Part shown: piece by piece, positions 1 through 7,621 of the stretch
Layout: each line of letters opens with the position of its first letter
Position numbering within the stretch: position 1 is the stretch's first letter
NCBI GenBank assembly: GCA_010031735.1
Contig: RGZB01000015.1
Coordinates: 1 to 37,291 of the forward strand
DNA length: 37,291 nt
Direction of reading: 5' to 3'
From: Pseudomonadota bacterium
Lineage (GTDB): Bacteria > Pseudomonadota > Alphaproteobacteria > Rickettsiales > RGZB01
Translations under genes and position numbers: made by a program
The notes under the pieces: generated by a model
Told to the model about the DNA's origin: nothing
Database searches by the model: none
Seen by the model: the letters and a program-made list of their open reading frames with translations, nothing else

Positions 1-267
1 CCGGGTGGTGAGGAATTCGTGGTGGTGATGCCCAACACCGACCTTACCATCGCGCAGACCATCGCAGAACGTATCCGCCAGAATATGGAAGCAACGCCCT
101 TCCCGATCTCTGCCGATCCAAAGCAAACGAACGTGACGATCAGCGTCGGCGTTTCTGCACTGACGGCCACGACCAATACAGTCGAAGCGCTCAAGCAGAA
201 ATCGGATGAAGCGCTCTATGCCGCGAAAGGTGGCGGCCGCAACCGCGTCGTCGTCGCTGAGTGTTAA
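1..267 (+). CDS. pleD: Diguanylate cyclase, C-terminal part of a PleD-like GGDEF domain (5' end outside window)
   Basis: The reading frame is open from the first base. It begins with the active-site motif P-GGEEF (bases 4-18), followed by VVVMPNT, AERIR, the NVTISVGVS strand and the final SDEALYAAK/GGRNRVV segment. GGEEF is the catalytic A-site of cyclases that make cyclic di-GMP from two GTP. The residues after the motif read very much like the C-terminus of Caulobacter PleD, a cytoplasmic receiver-receiver-GGDEF response regulator that controls polar development and motility. The receiver domains and the inhibitory I-site lie upstream of the window, so the PleD assignment rests on the GGDEF half only. 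The gene ends 7 bp before ruvX and may be co-transcribed with it. Confidence 0.8.
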   Translation, partial: PGGEEFVVVMPNTDLTIAQTIAERIRQNMEATPFPISADPKQTNVTISVGVSALTATTNTVEALKQKSDEALYAAKGGGRNRVVVAEC

Positions 268-274
268 GCGTTAG

Positions 275-733
275 ATGCTGATCGAAACCTCAGAGCAATT
301 CTTCTCTGTACTCCCGCAATACTGCCGCATCCTAGCCCTCGATGTGGGCGAGAAAACCATCGGCCTTGCAATCAGCGACGTGATGCATACGGTCGCAACC
401 CCACTACACACCATCGCACGCAAGCAGTTCACCAAAGATCTGGATGCACTGCTGAAAGTCATAAAGGAACGCGAAATTGCCGGACTGGTGATCGGGCTAC
501 CGCTCAATATGGATGGTACAGAAGGCAAGAAATGCCAATCAGTACGCCAGTTCGGGCGCAATATCCTGAAGACGCATACGATACCGATACTATTCTGGGA
601 TGAGAGGCTTTCCACCGAAGCAGCGATGCGTAAATTACGCGAGAGCGATATTTCCGCGGACGCGCGCCTGGAGAAAGTGGATGCGGTCGCAGCCGCTGTG
701 ATATTACAGGGTCTCCTCGACGCTAAACCCTAA
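275..733 (+). CDS. ruvX: RuvX/YqgF-family Holliday-junction-resolvase-like nuclease
   Basis: The 152-residue protein has the RNase H-like fold signature of YqgF/RuvX. It shows LALDVGEKTIGLAISD near residues 21-36 (first catalytic Asp), GLVIGLPLNMDGTEG around 70-84, FWDERLST near 109-116 and DAVAAAVILQ at the end with the last acidic residue. The family processes nucleic acids: in Escherichia coli it is linked to 16S pre-rRNA 5'-end maturation, and some members resolve Holliday junctions. Length is normal (about 140-160). The ATG at 275 lies 7 bp after the preceding stop, and the N-terminus carries about 20 extra residues before the first strand, so a shorter start is possible. Cytoplasmic; family call is firm, exact role less so. 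Confidence 0.92.
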   Translation: MLIETSEQFFSVLPQYCRILALDVGEKTIGLAISDVMHTVATPLHTIARKQFTKDLDALLKVIKEREIAGLVIGLPLNMDGTEGKKCQSVRQFGRNILKTHTIPILFWDERLSTEAAMRKLRESDISADARLEKVDAVAAAVILQGLLDAKP

Positions 734-816
734 AACGTGCATTTTTTGTGAAAAAAATGTATGCCATAAGGCATTCGGGAATCAGAATTTGAGGATTTTT
801 AGTCGATTTAGCAAAG

Positions 817-825
817 TTATCCACA
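817..825 (+). other. Perfect consensus DnaA box (TTATCCACA) in AT-rich spacer
   Basis: The 305-bp spacer between ruvX and the next gene contains one exact TTATCCACA, followed by roughly 150 bp that is very AT-rich. A single box next to AT-rich DNA is not enough for an origin of replication, because no second consensus box was seen. It may be a DnaA-titration or regulatory site, or chance. Confidence 0.35.
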
Positions 826-942
826 GGCATTAGCAAAAAATAATACCTTATTTTATCCTTTATTATCATTTAATTAGACGGTATAAACCTACGTTATAAA
901 CTATATTTCCATTATTCTATATATATAAAATTATAATTTCTC

Positions 943-970
943 TTGAATTATTAAAATATTTCTGTATAAA
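943..970 (+). promoter_or_regulatory. Candidate sigma70-type promoter for the small secreted protein gene
   Basis: TTGAAT at 943-948 and TATAAA at 965-970 are separated by 16 bp. They lie about 70 bp upstream of the ATG at 1039. The surrounding DNA is so AT-rich that a chance match is quite possible. Confidence 0.4.
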
Positions 971-1038
971 TACCATCCAACAAAGACATTAAACAACCGA
1001 TAGCTGATTTTAAAAAAAGGACCACAAGGGGTAGATTT

Positions 1039-1374
1039 ATGAAGACCGCACTCAAAGCACTCAAAACGATTCTGATGATGATGCTTCTCTCTTCAACGGT
1101 AGTGGCATGCGCAAACGCACGCGAAAAAGAACACTACACCGCTATGTACACGAAAAACGGCGGCTGCAACTGGACGCAGATCACCTGCTTCTCCGGCGAC
1201 AAACGCCCTGAAAACGTCATCTACCAAGACAATGTCTGCCGTTACTACTTCAACTATGGTGAACTCTCGGTTGCTCACTCTTATGACGAAATGATTCGTA
1301 ACGTGGTCTTGACCCGCAGTGAAAACTGCGTTTTCCAGCCGATGGGCGCACAGCCTGGCACTGCTACGATGTAA
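1039..1374 (+). CDS. Small secreted protein with four cysteines, unknown function
   Basis: The 111-residue product starts with a Sec signal peptide: basic n-region MKTALKALK, hydrophobic core ILMMMLLSSTVV, and likely cleavage after residue 27 in ACANA-REKEH. The mature part of about 84 residues has four cysteines (NGGCNW, ITCFSG, NVCRYY, ENCVFQ), an even number compatible with two disulfides in the periplasm. It also has several aromatic residues. AAGGGG lies 7 bp before the ATG and supports the start. The gene stands alone: an AT-rich leader with a possible promoter lies upstream and a strong intrinsic terminator lies just after it. I do not recognise the family. A secreted effector, inhibitor or structural periplasmic protein are all possible. 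Confidence 0.75.
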   Translation: MKTALKALKTILMMMLLSSTVVACANAREKEHYTAMYTKNGGCNWTQITCFSGDKRPENVIYQDNVCRYYFNYGELSVAHSYDEMIRNVVLTRSENCVFQPMGAQPGTATM

Positions 1375-1402
1375 GGAAAATCTGATAGGTTGATTTAGAA
1401 GG

Positions 1403-1429
1403 ACCCTCCGCGAAAACGGAGGGTTTTTT
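1403..1429 (+). terminator. Rho-independent terminator after the secreted protein gene
   Basis: ACCCTCCG (1403-1410) pairs perfectly with CGGAGGGT (1417-1424) around a CGAAAA loop. A run of T follows, interrupted by one C. On the other strand no T tract follows the stem, so it mainly serves the plus-strand gene. It also separates that gene from the convergent LOG gene ending at 1434. Confidence 0.9.
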
Positions 1430-1433
1430 CTTT

Positions 1434-2681
1434 TTACCTTGTCACGATGCCGAAAGACTGGCGGCGTATCTGCTCCAGTGCGCGAGCGACCTGAACAGCA
1501 GCCTGATTCGCTGATGTATCTTGAGTGGACTCCCTCTTCGTTGTGAGATCGATTGCTATCCTCTCGAAATCCACCCCTTCCTTCAATCCAGAACGTTCCA
1601 GCATCTTGAGTAATATCGTATTATTATGCTGATTGGATAACAGCGGATTTTCCGTATCGACAACCGCGATCATCGTATTTTCCATACTGTGATGGCCGAT
1701 GGCTTTGAGGAACAGCGGCGCGAAGAGTTCGGTATCCGTACCGAAGCCGCCCGGCAGAAGCAAAATGATGTTACCCTGCCGCGCCATCTTCTGGATGCGG
1801 TGCGGCATACCGTCCGCTCCGATGATCTGATGGATATAGTGGCCCGGTGAATGATGGTTATTGAAACGTGCGATCGGGTTCAGCTGCGCGAAGGTGATGC
1901 CCGTGACAAAGGCCCCGTTTTCATACGCACCTTTCTGCGTACGCAGCATCATACCGCCGCGTCCGCCGCCCGTGATCAGGTCGAATCCCGCTTTTGCCAA
2001 TTCGGCACCTGTAAGCTCGGCCATATCGAGGAAATACGGATTGGTAGTAGAGAACGAACAACAAACGAAAGTCTGGAGCCTTAAAGGATCTGGGCGCTGC
2101 AAACCATCCTTGCGGATATGTTGCATCGCGTCATCGTCTTTGGCTTCGAACGGTTTAATCATGATCGGCGGCGCGTGCAGGAGTTCGACGACCTCGCGCG
2201 GTTTTGTCGCCAGTTTCAGGATGCCGGTGTTATCCGGCCTGTAGATCAGGTCGGCCTTCTCCGGCTTCAGTAAACCGTGCTGCTTCAGTTCCATCACGCG
2301 GTCGATGAATAATTGATAATGCCCATCGCTATCCAACATCACCACCGGTTTTGCATACGCAAGTCCGTCACCATTGATCTTCATCTGATAATTGTCTGCC
2401 CACTGCATACCCATGGGCATACCGGATTGGATCGCATCGAGGATAAGATAGAGGAGTGCCATATCGCCGATACTGTCTTTCGTCAGCGGATCACCCATGA
2501 AAAGCATGGAATCGGATGCCGTGATATGCCCACCCACCAGCTCTTTCAGGTCCCTTGCGCCGGTCGCAATATTGAGATTGTATGCGCCGTTCAGTGCACT
2601 CTTCAAATCCGCTGCTAACGGCGAAAGTTCACCATTATCACGGCCTAAGGAAGGAATACTGAGGATAGGTTTATTTGACAT
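1434..2681 (-). CDS. LOG/SLOG-family protein (nucleotide N-glycosidase-like), left arm
   Basis: This 415-residue protein has a C-terminal LOG (lysine-decarboxylase-like, PF03641 type) domain from about residue 200. It carries TGGGRGGMM (237-245), an arginine in HRIQKMA (295) and the hallmark PGGFGTDTE (310-318). In characterised LOG proteins these residues bind the phosphate and cleave the base-ribose bond of a nucleoside 5'-monophosphate, often an N6-modified AMP. The first 190 residues are not typical of LOG. The stretch DSMLFMGDPLTKDSIGDMAL (57-76) looks like a second, degenerate Rossmann/deoxyribosyltransferase-like unit (inference). The ATG follows the deaminase stop by one base (TAA-T-ATG) with AAGGG 6 bp upstream, so the two are translationally coupled. 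It is cytoplasmic, with no signal peptide. The substrate is unknown; SLOG domains may also act as nucleotide-ligand sensors rather than enzymes. Confidence 0.8.
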   Translation of the reverse strand: MSNKPILSIPSLGRDNGELSPLAADLKSALNGAYNLNIATGARDLKELVGGHITASDSMLFMGDPLTKDSIGDMALLYLILDAIQSGMPMGMQWADNYQMKINGDGLAYAKPVVMLDSDGHYQLFIDRVMELKQHGLLKPEKADLIYRPDNTGILKLATKPREVVELLHAPPIMIKPFEAKDDDAMQHIRKDGLQRPDPLRLQTFVCCSFSTTNPYFLDMAELTGAELAKAGFDLITGGGRGGMMLRTQKGAYENGAFVTGITFAQLNPIARFNNHHSPGHYIHQIIGADGMPHRIQKMARQGNIILLLPGGFGTDTELFAPLFLKAIGHHSMENTMIAVVDTENPLLSNQHNNTILLKMLERSGLKEGVDFERIAIDLTTKRESTQDTSANQAAVQVARALEQIRRQSFGIVTR

Positions 2682-2682
2682 A

Positions 2683-4158
2683 TTATACCCTTGATATCAC
2701 TTTGCTTGAAACCGGTTCCAACATCTTATGCCGTTGGTCATACATGCCAGAAACGCGGAATTGCTGCGCCAGTTTATTCATGATCTCGTTTGTTTGTTCG
2801 GTACCGCAGAACTTGATCGCTGCATCCAGACCACGGCCTGGGATTACCCCACCTTGCATCTGCACCTTGCCCGAGGAACGGTAGAATTCTGGCAGGAGTG
2901 TATAATCCGGCGCATCCCAACCCTTGTCCTCGTCGCCATGGTTATGGCGCAGGTAACGGATGTCGCCTACCATCATACCGGCCAAGCGTGCCGCCGCACC
3001 GATATAAGGCCCCTTCATAGAGAGATAAGTGAGCTTATCCGGTGTCGGGAACCATTCCCGGAAACGGTTTTCCACCAACATGCCGCGCTGGTGATCAAAT
3101 ACCGTTGGACTACTGAGTATATCCGCAACTTTGAGGACACGCTCGATGGAGGTATGCAATAAAGTCTTCTCATCGGTGCGATTGCCTTTTACGAATAAGA
3201 AATTGCCATCCGGCGTGAATACGCCCGACGCTTGTGCACGGTTACCCTTCTTCGCCGAATCGATCGCCTCACCGGCAAGGACACTTACCAGATATTCCGG
3301 TGAATCCTTGATCGTTGCGATATTCAGCCCTTCTATTTCCTCAAAAGAGAAATGGTGGCCAACGGTCGTGTAGAAAAATTCCGCCAGTCCCGGAGGTGCT
3401 TTGCCGCGAGAGATCTCCACCAATGCGTTCTTGCCATTCCAATTGCTAAGCGCTTTCTGCGCCTGCTTATATTCGCGTACTTTTGCAGCGCTATCATGGA
3501 ATGCACAATAATTTTGGCTCAATACTTCATGCGATACATATTGCCCGTCATAGAGCCCAGATTGTTGCACGCCATTGCTGCGTACCTTAGCCAGCATTCG
3601 TGCGCGTTCGATCTCCTCGCCGTCCCGATCGAGGAAAACCGACTCGGACATTCCATCCGATACATAGGTTTTTGCACGGCTGAAAATGAAATCCGCACGC
3701 TGCCGTAGCAGCGATCCTTCGGGATAGGCCAGTGCACCGATCGCAACACCTGGATCAGGTGCTGCCGTAATCACTTTGCCGATGCCGGCTTTTACTACCG
3801 CGTCCGTACACATAGGGCAGCACATCAGGTTACAGACGAGCGTCATCTTCGAGGGATCGTATTTTCCCGGTTCGACCAATAGTTCCCCTAGCAGCTGGCG
3901 CACCAGTTCTTTCTCCGCGTGTCCATCCGTGTGCGGACGAGTGACCGTAACTTCGCTGCCGTTTTTATAGGTGAAGCCCCGTACGGTGGTGTTGACTGCT
4001 GCAAACGCCACCTCGCCATTTTCGTCGATCAGGAAAGCCGCAACACCATAATTACCCTGGCTTGCCGTCAATTCTGCCAATTTTGCAGATTCAATCATAG
4101 CATATTCAAGGTTCCTGAATGTACGTCCGCGGTATTGTCTGGTTAAGGATGAAAGCAT
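2683..4158 (-). CDS. Tandem zinc-dependent nucleoside/base deaminase with a degenerate second half, left arm
   Basis: The 491-residue protein has an N-terminal deaminase fold: NYGVAAFLIDENGEV strand pair (36-50), zinc/proton-shuttle motif HAE (80-82) and the second zinc motif CCPMC (113-117, ligands C114 and C117). The spacing and the PMC residues resemble TadA, guanine and CMP deaminases more than classical cytidine deaminase. The C-terminal half repeats the strand pattern (ASGVFTPDGNFLFV), but HTSIE stands where HAE would be and no PCxxC follows, so it looks like a catalytically dead copy. An in-frame ATG exists at 4179. I chose 4158 because AGGAG (4167-4171) lies 8 bp upstream of it, whereas the 4179 start would place that site inside the gene. 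It is first in the left arm. The substrate cannot be read from the sequence. Confidence 0.78.
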   Translation of the reverse strand: MLSSLTRQYRGRTFRNLEYAMIESAKLAELTASQGNYGVAAFLIDENGEVAFAAVNTTVRGFTYKNGSEVTVTRPHTDGHAEKELVRQLLGELLVEPGKYDPSKMTLVCNLMCCPMCTDAVVKAGIGKVITAAPDPGVAIGALAYPEGSLLRQRADFIFSRAKTYVSDGMSESVFLDRDGEEIERARMLAKVRSNGVQQSGLYDGQYVSHEVLSQNYCAFHDSAAKVREYKQAQKALSNWNGKNALVEISRGKAPPGLAEFFYTTVGHHFSFEEIEGLNIATIKDSPEYLVSVLAGEAIDSAKKGNRAQASGVFTPDGNFLFVKGNRTDEKTLLHTSIERVLKVADILSSPTVFDHQRGMLVENRFREWFPTPDKLTYLSMKGPYIGAAARLAGMMVGDIRYLRHNHGDEDKGWDAPDYTLLPEFYRSSGKVQMQGGVIPGRGLDAAIKFCGTEQTNEIMNKLAQQFRVSGMYDQRHKMLEPVSSKVISRV

Positions 4159-4181
4159 ATTTGACACTCCTAGATTCAAAA

Positions 4182-4236
4182 CTAACCTAAATGTGTTAAT
4201 AACTTGTTAACACTATTCAATTATCATTTAGGCTAG
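4182..4236. promoter_or_regulatory. Divergent promoter/operator region with nested inverted repeats
   Basis: Between the two divergent arms (starts at 4158 and 4257) there are two dyads. The outer arms are CTAACCTAAATG (4182-4193) and CATTTAGGCTAG (4225-4236), complementary at 11 of 12 positions. The inner arms are GTGTTAA (4193-4199) and TTAACAC (4207-4213), a perfect 7-bp inverted repeat with a 7-bp spacer. Short AACCTA/TAGGTT elements recur at 4184-4189 and 4251-4256. The placement suggests one regulator controlling both arms; no regulator gene is adjacent. Confidence 0.6.
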
Positions 4237-4256
4237 ACCCAATACTTGGATAGGTT

Positions 4257-5516
4257 ATGGACTTAGCACACGCCGGTAATGGCCATCGCAAGGGCACCTA
4301 TGTCATTGTTGCTTCCAGAGAGAAGCAATACGAGCTCGCATGGCGCGTAGAATGGCCACGCCTGATTTTCGAACCTACCGAACATCTGACCAAACTGAGT
4401 GAGCAGGATCGCCTGCAACTCTTCAATGGCATTCTCGCCTCTTACCGCAAGTCGTTCGAAGTGGAAGAAGCCTTCAAGGTCTCTGCGATTGCACTGACCG
4501 ACGACGGCGACTATTTCATCGCCCACAACCTGCGCGCTGAGTATGATTCACCCGTGAATCCTTTCCGCCGTGCCTGCGCAGAAGACAACCTCATTCGTGC
4601 CATCCACCATACCAAAGGTGAAAAGGTGAAAATCGAAACGCTCTATATGATGGGCGGTCGAACCGAAGCGAACGGCGATGCGCCTCCGTGCCTACCTTGC
4701 GGCATGTGTACGGACGCGCTTTGTAAAGCCTCACGCAGGGATGCGCAGGTCGTCACCTTCCCGGCAAGCGATGGTACGGTTCCTATCAAGCTCAATCTGG
4801 ATGCACACTCGCTTTCGGATGTGAAAGCCGGCGAAACATGGCAAACCCACATGCCGCATCTCAATATCGATTACGAGTTAACGCTCAGTGCTGCCGGAAG
4901 AGACGTGAGCAAGAGAGCGTTACAAAGTGTAGAAAGCGGCAAACTCAAACTGACCAAGGCAAACGGCCTGGAAGAGGATGCATCCGTAACGGATATCAAT
5001 GCTTTCATGGTCAAAAAACTGGTCTCCGCTTACCGCGCACGTAAGCCCACCGGCAGCGGTCTCCACAATGTAGAGAAAGTACGCTGCGCTGTGGTGCGTA
5101 CGGCAGATGGTGCGCTCCATTACGGTATGGATATGATCGGGCCGGATGAACGATCCATGCCATTTGCAGAACAGACCGCCGCCGTACGTTCCGATGAGCT
5201 GATGAAACCCATCACCGAGATGTGGGTGATGGAATTCGACCCGTACGATATCGCACGGGGTGTGCTCCATACCTCACCCAAATGGGCACTCGAGACCGTA
5301 TATAAACGCAAGATGAAAGAATCGGAGGCGCAGCCGGTCGTGGACTCGATCAAGATTCATTACATCCCGTTCAACTCCGGCAAGATACAAGAGCAGCGGT
5401 TGAATGAATTGATGCGCAATTACGATATGGAAGATATCTTCACCAGCCAGTACAAAGGCAACAAAGGCTACCGTGGCTATGGCGGTAACGGCGGCGGGGA
5501 TGGAAGGGTGCATTGA
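4257..5516 (+). CDS. Tandem cytidine-deaminase-like protein with a degenerate second half, right arm
   Basis: The 419-residue protein contains a cytidine-deaminase-type core: FKVSAIALTDDGDYFIAHN strands (73-91), CAE (107-109, zinc ligand C107 and proton shuttle E109) and PCLPCGMC (144-151) with the PCGxC zinc ligands. From about residue 270 the fold repeats: VRCAVVRTADGALHYG, then FAEQTAAV (303-310), where F303 replaces the zinc-binding Cys/His while the Glu is kept. No PCxxC follows. An active half plus an inactive half in one chain recalls E. coli Cdd and double-domain APOBEC proteins. The tail (last 20 residues) is Gly/Tyr/Lys-rich. No strong ribosome-binding site precedes the ATG; the AGGTT just before it is too close. 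Its TGA overlaps the ATG of the next gene. Likely substrate: cytidine, deoxycytidine or a modified relative (inference). Confidence 0.78.
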   Translation: MDLAHAGNGHRKGTYVIVASREKQYELAWRVEWPRLIFEPTEHLTKLSEQDRLQLFNGILASYRKSFEVEEAFKVSAIALTDDGDYFIAHNLRAEYDSPVNPFRRACAEDNLIRAIHHTKGEKVKIETLYMMGGRTEANGDAPPCLPCGMCTDALCKASRRDAQVVTFPASDGTVPIKLNLDAHSLSDVKAGETWQTHMPHLNIDYELTLSAAGRDVSKRALQSVESGKLKLTKANGLEEDASVTDINAFMVKKLVSAYRARKPTGSGLHNVEKVRCAVVRTADGALHYGMDMIGPDERSMPFAEQTAAVRSDELMKPITEMWVMEFDPYDIARGVLHTSPKWALETVYKRKMKESEAQPVVDSIKIHYIPFNSGKIQEQRLNELMRNYDMEDIFTSQYKGNKGYRGYGGNGGGDGRVH

Positions 5517-7621
5517 TGAAGAAGAAGAAAGACCTCACACCCGTATTCAAGATCGGCACCACCGCTTCCGAGAAGGTAACGGACGTAACGAACGTTGCTA
5601 TCGCACACCGCTTGAATGTGTCGATCGAGAAAGCGGGCTACGTCCATAGCCCGAATGAAGAAGACGGTGATTACACCCGCCACGCGCTCATCAAAATCGT
5701 TCCGGTGCTCGCACGCCTGATGCTAGAGATCAAGGATGGTGGTGGCCCTAAGGCCTACTTCATCAAACTCGAGGCAGAGGGCAAAGATCCCAATCAGATC
5801 ATTCTTGCCACCGAGGATTCAGGTGCCGCTGCGCGCTCGCGATTCTCGCCGCACGATCCGGATTTTGACCTCACCGGCATTGATGAAAAGTTCATCCTTC
5901 AAGGTAATTTCCCTGGCCCGAACCTCAAACAATGTATCGAATGCTGCGGCAGTACTAAAGCACTATTCGATCGCTTCCGTGGTTACGCGCAGCGCAAAGG
6001 TATGGTTAGCATGGATTTCGAACTCGCCTCGTCGCTTGCGATGATCGTGCTCAATAAAAGCCTGATCAACAACTTGTATAACGCCGTGAAGGATATATTA
6101 CTTGAAAAAGAAGTCGACGAGCGTGCGCGCCCCGGCCTTGTACGCGACGCTCTCCAAATACACGTCAAGGCGAAACCCGATCTCATCAAGGTATTCGAAA
6201 GCACGAAGCCTGTGCGCCTCCTTATGACGCATTCGAACGGTAAAAGTGAGACCATCGAAGACCATCTGACCTTCGGCGGTCCGCTTGCCAAAGCGGGTGT
6301 CACCTTACGACAGACACCGGAATACTTCACCAAGCTCAGCCCGCGTGCAGAGAATTTTACCCGCGCCTTCATGACGGCAGGTGTACGCCCCCAACTGGGT
6401 GCACCGCGTGCGCGCCTGCGGAGCGACTTCAGCGTCGCTGCGCATGACAGTGCCATATTGCACGAACTCATCCGTCATGTCGATGTGCCGTTTAAAATCG
6501 TTGGCGAACATGGATATTGGGGTTCACCGTTCGATCTGCAGCGCCCCTTATTGGAAGGCCTCTATAACCAATCCGATGCGATTGTACTGATACCAGCCAG
6601 CGATACGCTCACCGACCAAGACCGTCTGGAGGCGCTCGCACTTTCTTCTCGTACCATGGTGCAGAATGCAGTGAACAACACGAATCCTACGAAAGTGTCC
6701 CTCGTGTTCTATAACCCGAAGGGGCAGTATGATGGTGTAATCAGTGCGATCGAAGCACCGATTACCAAGAAGATGAGCGAAGGTATCTTGCCCAGCGGCA
6801 CGGGGTACGAAGGCAACGAACGTGCAAGCTATTTCGTTGCAACGAATCAAAGTGAGCTTGTGGATATACTTTCCCAGGTGCGTGCCCACTCTCAGCCACG
6901 CCCCTTCATAAACATCATGAACGTACCGGAAGATCCTTTCCCGAAGAGCCGCTTCCGCGTAGCCGTGTTTGCGTCGCATAAAGCCGAGAAACAAAGTTAC
7001 ATCTATGAAGGCCATGACCTCGGTCAGTGGTTGGCGGAGAACGATATGGACCTGGTATTCGGTGGCGGTGATCGCGGTGTGATGGGCGGTCTTTATAACG
7101 GCTTCGAGGCCGGCCGCACAGAACTGCGCAAAGGCGATATCCCGGCAGAACGCATGCCGCAGCTTCTGGCCGCGATGCCGAGCTATCTATACGCGGTGGA
7201 AACGGAAAAAGGCCGGATGCCGGATACGATCGACCGCAGAGTGGAACCGAACACCATGTCGCAGCGCAAGCATTTCTTGCTCGAGAGTTCGCAGCCCGAT
7301 GTGTTCGTGTCCTTGAAAGGCGGTATCGGTACGTATGAAGAGGTCGTGGATTTCGTGGGGCTACATAAAACCTATCCTGAAAAACGCATGATTATACTGA
7401 ATGACCAGGATGAGAAATTCACCGAACTCCTGAACACCTTGCTCGGTGTGGAGGATTATAGAAAAGTGCCACCGGCAACCCTCGAAGAGCGGCTCGGCAT
7501 CATCGTCTCCGACACGATCGACGATGTGAAAACAAGAATCATCCAGGCACGCAAGAATGTGGTGAGCAGCGGCACCGCGGCCGGCGTGGCCCCTGGCCAA
7601 GAACAGGTGACGAGGCATTGA
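5516..7621 (+). CDS. Large multi-domain LOG/SLOG-family protein, right arm
   Basis: This 701-residue protein has a canonical LOG domain at its C-terminus: RVAVFASHKAEKQ (481-493), VFGGGDRGVMGG (514-525), the arginine in MSQRKHF (584) and KGGIGTYEE (601-609), equal to the family PGGxGTxEE except Lys for Pro. Residues 290-420 look like a second, eroded Rossmann unit (SDAIVLIPASDTLTDQDRLEAL, 353-374). The first 280 residues are unrecognised and mainly helical. LOG proteins normally have about 180-220 residues, so this is a greatly enlarged member. The ATG overlaps the upstream TGA (TGATG), with GGAAGGG 8 bp before it. A TTG three bases earlier is also in frame but less likely. The end overlaps the ADA gene in the same way. 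Probable nucleotide N-glycosidase or nucleotide-ligand sensor; substrate unknown. Confidence 0.75.
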   Translation: MKKKKDLTPVFKIGTTASEKVTDVTNVAIAHRLNVSIEKAGYVHSPNEEDGDYTRHALIKIVPVLARLMLEIKDGGGPKAYFIKLEAEGKDPNQIILATEDSGAAARSRFSPHDPDFDLTGIDEKFILQGNFPGPNLKQCIECCGSTKALFDRFRGYAQRKGMVSMDFELASSLAMIVLNKSLINNLYNAVKDILLEKEVDERARPGLVRDALQIHVKAKPDLIKVFESTKPVRLLMTHSNGKSETIEDHLTFGGPLAKAGVTLRQTPEYFTKLSPRAENFTRAFMTAGVRPQLGAPRARLRSDFSVAAHDSAILHELIRHVDVPFKIVGEHGYWGSPFDLQRPLLEGLYNQSDAIVLIPASDTLTDQDRLEALALSSRTMVQNAVNNTNPTKVSLVFYNPKGQYDGVISAIEAPITKKMSEGILPSGTGYEGNERASYFVATNQSELVDILSQVRAHSQPRPFINIMNVPEDPFPKSRFRVAVFASHKAEKQSYIYEGHDLGQWLAENDMDLVFGGGDRGVMGGLYNGFEAGRTELRKGDIPAERMPQLLAAMPSYLYAVETEKGRMPDTIDRRVEPNTMSQRKHFLLESSQPDVFVSLKGGIGTYEEVVDFVGLHKTYPEKRMIILNDQDEKFTELLNTLLGVEDYRKVPPATLEERLGIIVSDTIDDVKTRIIQARKNVVSSGTAAGVAPGQEQVTRH

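Noticed and set aside
817-1000. Origin of replication
   Set aside because: Only one consensus DnaA box was found and no origin-type gene neighbourhood (dnaA, dnaN, hemE, parAB) is present.
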